Positions 1 through 7,915 of a DNA stretch of 64,000 nucleotides are shown in pieces (the first letter of the stretch is position 1; each line of letters begins with the position of its first letter). Made by a program: the position numbers and the translations under genes. This DNA comes from Elusimicrobiota bacterium (GTDB taxonomy: Bacteria; Elusimicrobiota; Elusimicrobia; UBA1565). The stretch lies in NCBI GenBank assembly GCA_016196755.1, contig JACPXC010000059.1:62001-126000 (forward strand), written 5' to 3'. The notes under the pieces were generated by a model that worked only from the letters and a program-made list of their open reading frames with translations, did not search any database and was not told the DNA's origin.

Positions 1-108
1 ACTTTGATAGAAATAGACGAGCGCGTCGAGCTCAGCGACGGGCTCTTCGAGCAGCTGGGCCGCCTCTTGGGAGATAAAGCATGGAAGATCGAAAGCGCAT
101 CATCCTAG
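1..108 (+). CDS. 3' end of an unidentified upstream gene (partial)
   Basis: Reading from base 1 there is an open frame of 35 codons ending in TAG at 106-108. The residues include IDERVELSDGLFEQLGRLLG, an amphipathic, ordinary-looking C-terminus. It would overlap the start of the response regulator by 28 bases, longer than most overlaps here but similar to others in the window (16-32 bases). The start lies outside the window and no family is recognisable. The fragment is short, so it could be chance. Confidence 0.4.
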   Translation, partial: TLIEIDERVELSDGLFEQLGRLLGDKAWKIESASS

Positions 109-461
109 TCGCCGACGACGACCCGGACCTCCTCGAGCTCCTCAAGATGGACCTGGCGTTCCAGGGCTACGAGGTCGTCGCGGCCACCAACGGCAAGGAG
201 GCCCTGGATCTGGCCACCGTCCAGAAGGTCGACCTCGTGCTGCTCGACGTCATGATGCCCTACATCGACGGCTACCACGTGGCCGCCGAGCTCTCCGCCA
301 AGATGGGCAAGAACGTGCCCAAGATCATGATCATGACCAGCCGCGACACCGTGCGCGAGAAGGGCATCGCGCTGATGTCGGGAGCCGTCTCGGTCCTCCA
401 GAAGCCCTTCGAGATGAAGCTGCTCCATGAGCGCATCAAGGAAATCCTTGAGAAGCCGTGA
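81..461 (+). CDS. single-domain response regulator (CheY-like receiver)
   Basis: This 126-residue protein is a lone receiver domain, which takes a phosphoryl group from a histidine kinase and acts by protein-protein contact. The acidic cluster is D12-D13-D14, the phosphoacceptor is D56 in LLDVMMP, the switch Thr/Ser is T86-S87 and the conserved Lys is K108 in QKPF. There is no DNA-binding or enzymatic output domain. A GGGAG sequence 8 bases before the ATG supports this start. No histidine kinase is visible in the window. The HAMP protein at 3413 is the nearest signalling-type gene but lacks a kinase domain. Confidence 0.93.
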   Translation: MEDRKRIILVADDDPDLLELLKMDLAFQGYEVVAATNGKEALDLATVQKVDLVLLDVMMPYIDGYHVAAELSAKMGKNVPKIMIMTSRDTVREKGIALMSGAVSVLQKPFEMKLLHERIKEILEKP

Positions 462-477
462 GCGTATTGGATAGACT
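448..477 (+). promoter_or_regulatory. sigma70-type promoter for a leaderless HEAT-repeat gene
   Basis: TTGAGA (448-453) and TAGACT (472-477) are separated by 18 bases, and the -10 box ends only 6 bases before the ATG at 484. The predicted transcription start coincides with the A of the ATG. No Shine-Dalgarno sequence precedes the ATG. Part of the -35 lies in the 3' end of the preceding gene. Confidence 0.5.
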
Positions 478-483
478 AGCGCC

Positions 484-1539
484 ATGACCTCTATCCTCGT
501 CGTGACGACCCTGGCCGCGGCCGTGATGGCCGGCGAGCCCGCGAAGAAGGCCGCCCCGGCCGCCAAGCCGGCCGCGACCGCCCCCGCAAAGCGGACCGCC
601 CCCAAGACCGCCCCCAAAACCGTCCCCAAGGCCGCCCCGCTGGCCGTGCCGAAACCGCCGCCTGACGACTTCGCCACCGCGCTGGCCGGCGTCAAGGACA
701 AGAACCCGATGGCCCGGCGCAAGGCCTGCGACGAGTTCGCCCGCCTGCGCGACCCGCGCGGCGTGGCGCCGCTCTTGACCCTGCTCTCCGACGAGAACGG
801 CTTCGTGCGCTCGGCCGCGGTCGACGCCCTGGGCCTGCTGCGCTCGCCCGAGGCCATCGCCCCGGTCACCAAGCGCCTCAAGGAGGACGCCGACGCCCAG
901 GTCCGCCAGCAGGCCGCGATCGCCCTGGCCTACCTCGGCGCCCAGCAGGCCGAGGACGCCCTCATCGCCGCGCTCGAGGACTCCTCCGGCGGCGTGCGCT
1001 ACGCGGCCCTCAGGACCCTGGGTTCCTTGCGCTCCCAGAAATCCGCTCCCCGCCTCATCACCCTGCTCAAGGACGCCGACGCCGGCACGCGCCGTGCGGC
1101 GGCCGGGGCCCTGGCCCAGGTCCGCCCGCCCGAGGCGCTCGACGCCCTCCAGGCTGCCTTGAAAGACGAGGACGCCTCGGTCCGCCGCGAGGCGGTGCGC
1201 GCGATCGGCAACTTCTCCGGCGACGCCGTGAAGCCCGCCCTGCTCGAGGCGCTCAAGGACGCCGACCCGCTCGTCAAGATCGACGCCGCCAACGCCCTCA
1301 ACCGCTTCAATGACCCCGCCGGGGAGAAGGCCGTGGTCGGCCTCCTATCCCACGAGGACGCCGCCACGCGCGGGCGCGCCGCGGGCGTGCTGGGCTCGAT
1401 CGCCACCAAGGACGTCGGCCTGGAGGCCCTGGTGAAGGCCGCGGCCGCCGAGAAGGACGACACCATCAAGCGCCAGATCGAGTTCGCCGCCCAGCAGGCC
1501 CGCGCCCGCCTGGGGATCCCGGAGCCCGAGAAGAAGTGA
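484..1539 (+). CDS. exported HEAT-repeat protein
   Basis: The 351-residue product starts with a short hydrophobic stretch ending MAGEPA, which looks like a signal peptide. A low-complexity Ala/Lys/Pro linker (about residues 18-60) follows, then a continuous array of HEAT (PBS-lyase-type) repeats to about residue 345 with a period near 31 residues. Recurrent motifs are VRxxAaxALGxLxxxxA and LxxaLkDxd. Such arrays are protein-binding scaffolds, and no enzymatic motif is present. Its stop overlaps the GTG start of the beta-barrel gene, so the two are probably co-translated, and it may act in the envelope. The partner is unknown. Confidence 0.85.
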   Translation: MTSILVVTTLAAAVMAGEPAKKAAPAAKPAATAPAKRTAPKTAPKTVPKAAPLAVPKPPPDDFATALAGVKDKNPMARRKACDEFARLRDPRGVAPLLTLLSDENGFVRSAAVDALGLLRSPEAIAPVTKRLKEDADAQVRQQAAIALAYLGAQQAEDALIAALEDSSGGVRYAALRTLGSLRSQKSAPRLITLLKDADAGTRRAAAGALAQVRPPEALDALQAALKDEDASVRREAVRAIGNFSGDAVKPALLEALKDADPLVKIDAANALNRFNDPAGEKAVVGLLSHEDAATRGRAAGVLGSIATKDVGLEALVKAAAAEKDDTIKRQIEFAAQQARARLGIPEPEKK

Positions 1540-2327
1540 GTCTGCGCATCCTCGCCCTTCTCCTGGCCGCCGGCCTGGCCGCGCCGGCATCGGCCGCTCC
1601 CAAGCGCCTGCGCCAGGGCGGCGCCGAGGGCGCCCCGACCACCGACGAGGACTCCCGGCCGGTCGGCCTCCTGCCGCCCGACACCGACCTCATCGACACC
1701 CCGACGGCCGCCGTCCTCGACGTGGGCGGCTTCTCCTCGCGCACCCGCTTCTTTAACCGCGGCGGCGTCCTCGAGTGGCTGGGCTTCGGGGTCTACCCGC
1801 GCGTCAACCTGGGCGCCTCCATGCATGTCGACCAGCTCCTGGGTTCGGGCTCCCCGACCCAGCTGACCCGCCCCGAGCTCCAGGTCAAATGGCGCTTCTT
1901 CGACGGCGACCGCCTGATCCCGGCCTTCGCGATAGGCTTCGACGGCCAGGGCACCTTCTACAACCGCCGGGTCAAGCGCTACAACAACAAGCAGCGCGGC
2001 CTCTACGTCGTCGGCACCCAAGAGATCGGCCTGCCCGGCCTGCAGGCCCACGCCGGCATGAACATCTCGGACTTCGACACCGACGACGTCTTCGGCGTCA
2101 TGGGACTCAGCCTCAACCTCTACGACCGCGCCAAGCTCATGCTCGAGTGGGACAACATCCAGGACTTCTTCGAGAGCCGCATGAACATGGGCATGCGCTT
2201 CTACATCAGCCCCATGTTCCACGCCGATTTCGCCGTGCGCGCCATAGGCCAGGGCGGGACGTATTCGAACGGCGTCCCCCGCGGCCCGGAGCGCATCGCG
2301 CAGTTCAAGTTCACGGGCCACTTCTAG
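1536..2327 (+). CDS. predicted outer-membrane beta-barrel protein
   Basis: A 263-residue protein with a clear signal peptide (LRILALLLAAGLAAPASA). The body is made of alternating hydrophobic and polar strands rich in Tyr, Phe and Gly, for example GFGVYPRVNLGASMHVDQL and GMRFYISPMFHADFAVRAIG. It ends in phenylalanine, as expected for a substrate of the BAM machinery. No named family is recognisable. The GTG start overlaps the upstream TGA (GTGA), so translation is probably coupled to the HEAT-repeat gene. The barrel assignment is inferred from strand pattern and terminus, not from homology. Confidence 0.7.
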   Translation: MSLRILALLLAAGLAAPASAAPKRLRQGGAEGAPTTDEDSRPVGLLPPDTDLIDTPTAAVLDVGGFSSRTRFFNRGGVLEWLGFGVYPRVNLGASMHVDQLLGSGSPTQLTRPELQVKWRFFDGDRLIPAFAIGFDGQGTFYNRRVKRYNNKQRGLYVVGTQEIGLPGLQAHAGMNISDFDTDDVFGVMGLSLNLYDRAKLMLEWDNIQDFFESRMNMGMRFYISPMFHADFAVRAIGQGGTYSNGVPRGPERIAQFKFTGHF

Positions 2328-2345
2328 CCCTCGGAGGATCGATCC

Positions 2346-3413
2346 ATGGCCGCAAAAAACCTCAAGCGCGTCGCGCTCCTCACCGGCGGCGGCGACTGCC
2401 CCGGCCTCAACCCCGCCATCCGCGGCGCCGTCCTGCGCCTGGCCCAAGAGGGCGTCGAGTGCCTGGGCATGCGCGAGGGCTGGCGCGGCATGATCGAGGG
2501 CAAGGCCGACCCGCTGACCCCGGCCGATGTGGCCTGGATCGTCGGCAAGGGCGGCACCATCCTCGGCACCAGCCGCACCAACCCCTACAAGAAAGAAGGC
2601 GGCGTCGAGAAGGTCGCCGAGACCTTCAAGAAGCTCGAGCTCGACGCCCTGATCGCGATGGGCGGCGAGGACACCCTCGGAGTGGCCTCGAAGCTCTGGA
2701 CCGAGCGCAAGCTCCCCGTCATCGGCGTGCCCAAGACCATGGACAACGACCTCTCGGCCACCGACTACACCTTCGGCTTCGACACCGCGGCCACGGTCGC
2801 CGTCGACGCCGCCGAGCGCCTGCGCGACACCGGGCTCTCGCACCGCCGGGTCATGCTGCTCGAGGTCATGGGCCGCCACGCCGGCTGGGTAGCGCTCTTC
2901 ACGGGCCTGGCCGCCGGCGCCGACTACGTCTGCCTGCCCGAGCGCCCGGTCGACGTCAAGGACATGGCCGCCAAGGTCAAGGCCGCTTTCGCGGCGCGCA
3001 AGACCGCCCTGGTCGTGGCATCCGAGGCCGTCGACCTGCCCGGCGAGACCGTCAAGAAGGAGCTCGACGAGTTCGGCCACGAGGTCCTCAAGTCCCGCGG
3101 GGTCGCCGAGCGCCTCACGGAGGCGCTCGAGAAGGAGACCGGCCTCGAGGTCCGCTCGGCCGTCATCGGCCATATCCAACGCGGCGGGGCGCCGACCCTC
3201 TTCGACCGGATCCTGGGCACCCGTGTGGGCGTGAAGGCCGCCGAGCTCGCACTGGCCGGCGACTTCGGAAACATGGTCGCCCTCAAGGGCAACGCCGTGG
3301 TCCCGGTCTCGCTCAAGGAGGCCACCGCCAAGCTCAAGACCGTCGACAAGGAGTGGCTGGACCTCCTCGACCGCCTGACGGCCATCTCCGGCAAGACGCC
3401 GGTGGCGGCCTGA
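2346..3413 (+). CDS. pfp: 6-phosphofructokinase, pyrophosphate-dependent type
   Basis: The 355-residue product phosphorylates fructose 6-phosphate in glycolysis. The nucleotide/PPi loop is GGGDCPGLN (residues 14-22). At the phosphodonor site it reads GGEDT (106-110), with Asp at position 109, and PKTMDND (129-135), with Lys130 before the catalytic Asp133. In this family ATP enzymes carry Gly at both of these positions, while Asp plus Lys marks PPi-dependent enzymes. MGRHAGW is also present. A GGAGGA ribosome site precedes the ATG at 2346. The reaction would be reversible and use PPi. Assignment to the phosphofructokinase family is secure; PPi dependence is inferred from the two residues. Confidence 0.93.
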   Translation: MAAKNLKRVALLTGGGDCPGLNPAIRGAVLRLAQEGVECLGMREGWRGMIEGKADPLTPADVAWIVGKGGTILGTSRTNPYKKEGGVEKVAETFKKLELDALIAMGGEDTLGVASKLWTERKLPVIGVPKTMDNDLSATDYTFGFDTAATVAVDAAERLRDTGLSHRRVMLLEVMGRHAGWVALFTGLAAGADYVCLPERPVDVKDMAAKVKAAFAARKTALVVASEAVDLPGETVKKELDEFGHEVLKSRGVAERLTEALEKETGLEVRSAVIGHIQRGGAPTLFDRILGTRVGVKAAELALAGDFGNMVALKGNAVVPVSLKEATAKLKTVDKEWLDLLDRLTAISGKTPVAA

Positions 3414-3997
3414 TGGGCGGCGACGCGCCGACCCAGAAGTTCCAGCGGCGCACGGTGCTGGTCAAGCAGCACCTCCAGGTCAAGTACGCCCTGGTCGTCT
3501 TCGCGGCAGTGGTCTTCACGGCGATGATCGTCGGCGGGGACGTCTATTACACGATGGCGCGCTTCGTCAAGGAGACCGACCCCAGCCTCATGCCGCTCTT
3601 GTCGGACGCGATGCGCATGGACTTGGTCAAGCTCGTCATCTTCCTCGGCATCATGGGCATCGTCACGCTCTTCGTCAGCCACCGCTGGGCGGGCCCTATC
3701 TACCGCTTCGAGCGCTCGGCCGAGATCGTCTCCACCGGAGACCTCACCCACCGCGTCTCGCTGCGCACCGGCGACGACCTCATGGAGCTCCAGGACGAGT
3801 TCAACGCGATGATCACCAGCCTTCAGCGCCTGGTCCAGAAGGACCGCACCTTGGTCGAGCGCCTGCAGGTCCGCCTCGACGAGGCCCTCAAGCGTTTGCC
3901 CGAGACCGCGGGGGCCGCTGACCTCGAACGCCTGAAGGGGGAGCTGCGCGAGCTCAAAGACGAGCTCAAACACGCCACGAGCGCCTTCAAGGTCTGA
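3413..3997 (+). CDS. membrane protein with HAMP domain and coiled coil, no output domain
   Basis: This 194-residue protein begins at an ATG overlapping the pfp stop (TGATG). It has two membrane helices (about residues 25-47 and 71-90) flanking a short periplasmic segment. A HAMP domain follows (about 91-142, with the conserved Pro95 and the DDLMELQDEFNAM segment), then a charged coiled coil rich in Leu, Glu and Lys to the C-terminus. It has the front half of a chemoreceptor or sensor kinase but no methyl-accepting, kinase or cyclase domain. It could signal through a partner, such as the response regulator or the efflux channel next door. That role is speculative. Confidence 0.85.
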   Translation: MGGDAPTQKFQRRTVLVKQHLQVKYALVVFAAVVFTAMIVGGDVYYTMARFVKETDPSLMPLLSDAMRMDLVKLVIFLGIMGIVTLFVSHRWAGPIYRFERSAEIVSTGDLTHRVSLRTGDDLMELQDEFNAMITSLQRLVQKDRTLVERLQVRLDEALKRLPETAGAADLERLKGELRELKDELKHATSAFKV

Positions 3998-4004
3998 GGA
4001 CCGG

Positions 4005-5267
4005 ATGGTCCTTGCTTTCTTCTTAGCCCTCCTCGCCGTCCCGGCGCCCGCCCAGCCGGTCCCGCCCCCCCCGGAGACCTACACCCTCGAGGAGGCCCTG
4101 CACAAGGCGGCGCGCAACTCGCCCGAGGTCCAGGTCGCCGAGCACGACATCGTCATCGCCGAGCAGCGCACGGTCGAGGCGCGCTTCCAGTTCTACCCCG
4201 AGGTCGGCCTCCAGGCGCTGGCCGCCCGCTACAGCGCGCGCTACCCGTTCTCGCTAAGGCCGGAGTTCCGCAACATCCTGCTCTTCCCCTCGAACCGCCA
4301 GAACATCTACTCCGGCCAAGCCTACATGACGCTGTCCCTCTACGAGGGCGGCAAGCACGTCTACACCCTGCGCCTGGCCGAGACCGCCCTGAAACAGGCG
4401 CGCGCCAAGCTCGAGGCCGCCAAGCTCGACGTCAAGGCCGCGACCTCGCGGGCCTGGCACGCCTTCCTCCTGGCCCAGGAGCGCCTGGCGGCCACCGAGG
4501 AGCTGCTCGCCCAGGCCGACAAGGCCCCCTCCCGGTCCGCCGGGGGACTGGCCGGGCTCGAGATCGAGGCGCTGGAAGGCGACCTGCGCGCCCAGGCCGG
4601 CGAGGAACACCGCAAGCGCGAGGACGCGCGCCTCGACTTCCTCAAGGTCCTCAACCGCGAGCTCGACACGAGCGCGGTGCCCTCCGGCACGCTCCAGACC
4701 GAGGCGGTCGACGTCGACCTCCGCCGGGTCCTGCTCTGGGCCGTGGAGCTGCGCCCCGAGCTGCAGGCCCAGACCTACCGCGCGCACATGGACGCCATCG
4801 CGGTGAACCTGGCCCTCGGCCGGCGCACGCCCTCGGTGCTCCTGGGCCTCGACACCGAGCTGACCGGCCAGACCTTCCCGCTCAATCGGAACAACTGGGA
4901 CGCCACCGTCGCCGTCCGCCTCCCGTTCTCGCTCGACTTCTGGACCCAGCACACCCAGAAGCTCTCCGAGCAGCGCCAGAGCGAGGTGCGGCGCGCCGAG
5001 CTGCGCGACCAGGTCCACCTCGAGGTCCGCAAGGCGCACGGCGACCTCGTCCACTGGCAGGCCGAGTGGCCGCGCCGCGAGAGCGAATGGCTGCGCCTCA
5101 AGGAGCTGCGCGAGCGCGCCCAGATGGTCCCCGGCTCGGTCGACTGGCTCAAGGCCTCGGCCCTGGTGCTGGCCTCGCGCAAGCGCCTGCTCGACTCAGT
5201 GGCGGAGCACGCCGTCGCCCGGACCCGCCTGGAGCGGGCCGTCGGCCGCGCGCTCCCCGCCCCGTGA
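4005..5267 (+). CDS. TolC-like outer membrane efflux protein
   Basis: The 420-residue product has a signal peptide ending near PAPAQP, then TYTLEEALHKAARNSPEVQVAE, the typical N-terminal helix of the outer-membrane efflux (OEP) family. Long Ala/Leu/Glu/Arg-rich helical stretches (about 120-210 and 325-410) flank the strand-rich parts, matching the two-fold TolC repeat. Such proteins trimerise as outer-membrane and periplasmic channels for type I or RND exporters. No membrane-fusion or inner-membrane pump gene is adjacent, so its partner is encoded elsewhere. GAGGA before the ATG fits a ribosome site. Confidence 0.88.
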   Translation: MVLAFFLALLAVPAPAQPVPPPPETYTLEEALHKAARNSPEVQVAEHDIVIAEQRTVEARFQFYPEVGLQALAARYSARYPFSLRPEFRNILLFPSNRQNIYSGQAYMTLSLYEGGKHVYTLRLAETALKQARAKLEAAKLDVKAATSRAWHAFLLAQERLAATEELLAQADKAPSRSAGGLAGLEIEALEGDLRAQAGEEHRKREDARLDFLKVLNRELDTSAVPSGTLQTEAVDVDLRRVLLWAVELRPELQAQTYRAHMDAIAVNLALGRRTPSVLLGLDTELTGQTFPLNRNNWDATVAVRLPFSLDFWTQHTQKLSEQRQSEVRRAELRDQVHLEVRKAHGDLVHWQAEWPRRESEWLRLKELRERAQMVPGSVDWLKASALVLASRKRLLDSVAEHAVARTRLERAVGRALPAP

Positions 5268-6220
5268 CTCGCACGCCAGTATTGACGCTGGCCCTCGCCC
5301 TGGCGGCCGGGCCCGCGGCGGCGCGCACCGTCGGCCCCGACGCCCTGCTCCGCGAATCGCTCTTCGGCGAGGTCAAGCGCCTGCCCGCGGGGGAGCGCCC
5401 GGTGGTCGGCCTCGTGCTCTCGGCCGGGGCGGTCCGCGGGATGGCCCACGTCGGCGTCCTCCAGGTGCTCGAGGACGCGGGCTTCCCGGTCGACGTGATC
5501 GCGGGGACCTCGATGGGCGCCTTCGTCGGGGCCTTCGCGGCCGCCGGGACGGGGGCGGCGCGCCTGCGCGAGCTCGCGTCCAAGGTCACCCTCTCGACCG
5601 GCAGCGACCTAAACAAGGTCCGCCTCATCTCGATGCTCCTCTCCGACAGCCTGCTCTCGAGCGCCGGGATGGAGAAGGTCCTGACCGCAGAGCTCGGCGA
5701 TAAGCGCTTCGACCAGCTCCCACGGCCGTTCGCCTGCGTGGCGATGGACATCCGCACCGGCGAGAAGGTGATCTTCCGCGACGGGCCGGTAGCACCGGCC
5801 GTGCGCGCCTCGGCGAACCTGCCGGGGATCTTCAAGCCGGTGGCCTACCGCCACCGCTGGCTGGTCGACGGCGGGGTCGTCGACTACGTGCCGGTCGACG
5901 CCGCGAGGCTCCTGGGCGCGGAGTGGGTGCTGGCCAGCGTCACCGAGGGCGACTTCACCTACACCAACCCCACCAACGTGCTCCTGACCCTCGAGCAGGT
6001 CATCGACATCCGCGGCTCCATCCTCTCGCGCCAGCAGCGCCGCGAGGCCGACGCCCTCATCGAGCCGTCCGTCGGGGACGTCTCCTTCTACGAGACCTCG
6101 CGCATCCCCGAGGTCATCATCGGCGGCATGACCGCCGCGGCCAAGGGGCTGCCGGCCGCCAAGGAGAGCCTGGCCCTGTACTCGATGCCGCGCCTGTGGA
6201 GACGATGGTCCGCGCGCTGA
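5264..6220 (+). CDS. exported patatin-like phospholipase
   Basis: The 318-residue product starts at a GTG overlapping the upstream TGA (GTGA). The open frame continues further upstream, but only this start gives a signal peptide (LTLALALAAGPAAA). It carries the patatin catalytic dyad: Ser83 in GTSMGA and Asp202 in VDGG. The oxyanion region reads SAGAVRGMAHVGVL. Patatin enzymes hydrolyse acyl ester bonds of phospholipids. A location in the periplasm or at the outer membrane is inferred from the signal peptide, in the manner of RssA/PlpD relatives. It overlaps the next gene by 16 bases. Confidence 0.9.
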   Translation: MTRTPVLTLALALAAGPAAARTVGPDALLRESLFGEVKRLPAGERPVVGLVLSAGAVRGMAHVGVLQVLEDAGFPVDVIAGTSMGAFVGAFAAAGTGAARLRELASKVTLSTGSDLNKVRLISMLLSDSLLSSAGMEKVLTAELGDKRFDQLPRPFACVAMDIRTGEKVIFRDGPVAPAVRASANLPGIFKPVAYRHRWLVDGGVVDYVPVDAARLLGAEWVLASVTEGDFTYTNPTNVLLTLEQVIDIRGSILSRQQRREADALIEPSVGDVSFYETSRIPEVIIGGMTAAAKGLPAAKESLALYSMPRLWRRWSAR

Positions 6221-7158
6221 AGCTCCTGGCCCTGTGCCTCCTGGCCGCCTGCGCCGGGCGCGGCAAGCTGGCCGTCGACCCGCTGGCGCCCGAGCGCGCG
6301 CTCTTCGCGCAACGGGAGTTCGCGCGCTGCGCCGCCGCCCTGACCCCCGAGCGCCTGGCGGGCCTGCCGCGCCGCGCCCGCGCCGACGGACGCGCCCTCC
6401 TCGCCCGCTCGCTCGACTCGGACGGCCGCTTCGACGACGCCCTGGCCGCCTACCAGTACGGCGCCACGCTTCATCCCAAGAACCTCGAGCTCGTCTCCGG
6501 GCTGGCCTGGGTCCTGCACCGCTTGGGGCTCGACGACCGCGCGCGGCCGCTCTTCGAGCGCGTCCTGGCCATCCATCCCAACAACGCCTCCGGGAACCTC
6601 GGCCTGGCCGAGATCCAGCGTTCCCAGGGCGACCTGGCCTCGGCCGAGGCCCACTACGAGACCGCCCTGACCGAGGCCGGCTGGCGCGAGAACCCGACCG
6701 TCCAGCGCGACTACGCCGAGCTCCTGGCCGACCGCCAGCGCTTCGACGCCGCGGCGCGGGCGGTCGAGAAGTCCCTGTCTTTGGCGCGCACCCCGGAGGC
6801 CTACATCACCGCGGCGCGCATCGAGCGCCGGCGCCTGCGCGTCGGCGACGCCTACGCGCGCCTGGGCGAGGCCCTGGCGCTCGACCCGGGCCGCGAGGAG
6901 GCGCACCAGCAGCGCGCGCTCTGGCTGCTCGAGGACTCCCGCCTCCCCGAGGCCGCCGCCGAGGCCGAGGTCCTGCTCGCGAAGGCCCCCGGGGCCGCGC
7001 TGGCGCGCTGGGTGCGCGGCGTGGCCCGCGCGCGCCAGGGCGACCTCGCTGGCGCGCGCGCCGACCTAGCCGCCGCGGCGGCCAGCCGGCGCGAGAACCC
7101 GTTTGTGGCCAGCGCCGCGCTGGCCCTCCTCAAGGAGCTCCATGACGCGGCGCCTTGA
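6205..7158 (+). CDS. TPR-repeat lipoprotein
   Basis: A 317-residue protein starting at the ATG at 6205. The N-terminus MVRALKLLALCLLAAC is a lipoprotein signal with the lipidated Cys16. At least five tetratricopeptide-type helical pairs follow, for example ALAAYQYGATLHPKNLELV and ARPLFERVLAIHPNNASGN. It is probably a membrane-anchored scaffold facing the periplasm. The open frame extends upstream inside the patatin gene, but the lipobox fixes the start. It overlaps dapF by 17 bases. Confidence 0.87.
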   Translation: MVRALKLLALCLLAACAGRGKLAVDPLAPERALFAQREFARCAAALTPERLAGLPRRARADGRALLARSLDSDGRFDDALAAYQYGATLHPKNLELVSGLAWVLHRLGLDDRARPLFERVLAIHPNNASGNLGLAEIQRSQGDLASAEAHYETALTEAGWRENPTVQRDYAELLADRQRFDAAARAVEKSLSLARTPEAYITAARIERRRLRVGDAYARLGEALALDPGREEAHQQRALWLLEDSRLPEAAAEAEVLLAKAPGAALARWVRGVARARQGDLAGARADLAAAAASRRENPFVASAALALLKELHDAAP

Positions 7159-7915
7159 GTTCTCCAAGCTCTCCGGGGCCGGCAACGACTTCATCTTCGT
7201 GCCCGGCCCGGTGCCCGCGGCGCGGGCCCGCGCCCTGGCCCGCCGGCTGACCGCGCGCCGCGAGGGCGTCGGCGCCGACGGCCTGCTGATCGCCGCCCGG
7301 GACCGCGTGGAGCACTACAACGCCGACGGCTCGCGGACCTTCTGCGGCAACGGCGCGCGCTGCGCGGCCTGGGAGCTGGCCCGCCGCGGCTGGGCCGGGC
7401 GCGAGCACTCCTTCACGCTCTCCGGCGTGCGCGTGAGGGCCGTCGTCGGCCGCGGCGCCGCGCGGCTGTCTATGCCCGACGTCGCGCCGCCGCGGACGCT
7501 GTCCTTCTCGGCCGCCGGGCGCCGCATGCGCGCGGTCTTCCTCGACACCGGGGTGCCCCACGCCGTCGTCGAGGTGACGCCCGCGGCGCTCGCGGCGCTC
7601 GACATCGCCGTCCTGGGCCCGGCGGTGAGGCGCCATCCGGTCTTCGGCCGCCCGGGTGCCAACGCCGACTTCGTCGCCCCGGCGCGCGGCGGCCTGCGCC
7701 TGCGCACCTGGGAGCGCGGGGTCGAGGACGAGACCCTGGCCTGCGGCACCGGCGCGGTGGCCGCCGCGCTGGCCCTGGGCAAGAGCCCGTGCCGGGTCTC
7801 GGTACGCGGCGGGCTCCTCACGGTGAGTTTCGCGGCGCGCCCCGACGGCGGGTTCACGGACGTCCGTCTCGAAGGACCGGTGCGCTTGACGTTCACGGGG
7901 GAGGTCACGCTATGA
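7142..7915 (+). CDS. dapF: diaminopimelate epimerase
   Basis: DapF interconverts LL- and meso-diaminopimelate in lysine and peptidoglycan synthesis in the cytoplasm. The 257-residue product has the family hallmarks: SGAGNDF near the N-terminus, NADGSRTFCGNGARC with catalytic Cys68, GVPHAVV, and ETLACGTGA with the second catalytic Cys201. The ATG at 7142 starts directly in the conserved N-terminal strand (RRLEFSKLSGAGNDF). It overlaps the TPR gene and is joined by ATGA to dapA, so the two lysine-pathway genes are translationally coupled. Confidence 0.97.
   Translation: MTRRLEFSKLSGAGNDFIFVPGPVPAARARALARRLTARREGVGADGLLIAARDRVEHYNADGSRTFCGNGARCAAWELARRGWAGREHSFTLSGVRVRAVVGRGAARLSMPDVAPPRTLSFSAAGRRMRAVFLDTGVPHAVVEVTPAALAALDIAVLGPAVRRHPVFGRPGANADFVAPARGGLRLRTWERGVEDETLACGTGAVAAALALGKSPCRVSVRGGLLTVSFAARPDGGFTDVRLEGPVRLTFTGEVTL

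Noticed and set aside
999-3179. A 726-codon open frame on the minus strand
   Set aside because: It lies opposite the HEAT, beta-barrel and pfp genes, all with clear motifs, and its product is a low-complexity Gly/Ala/Arg/Asp string with no family features. High GC keeps antisense frames open.
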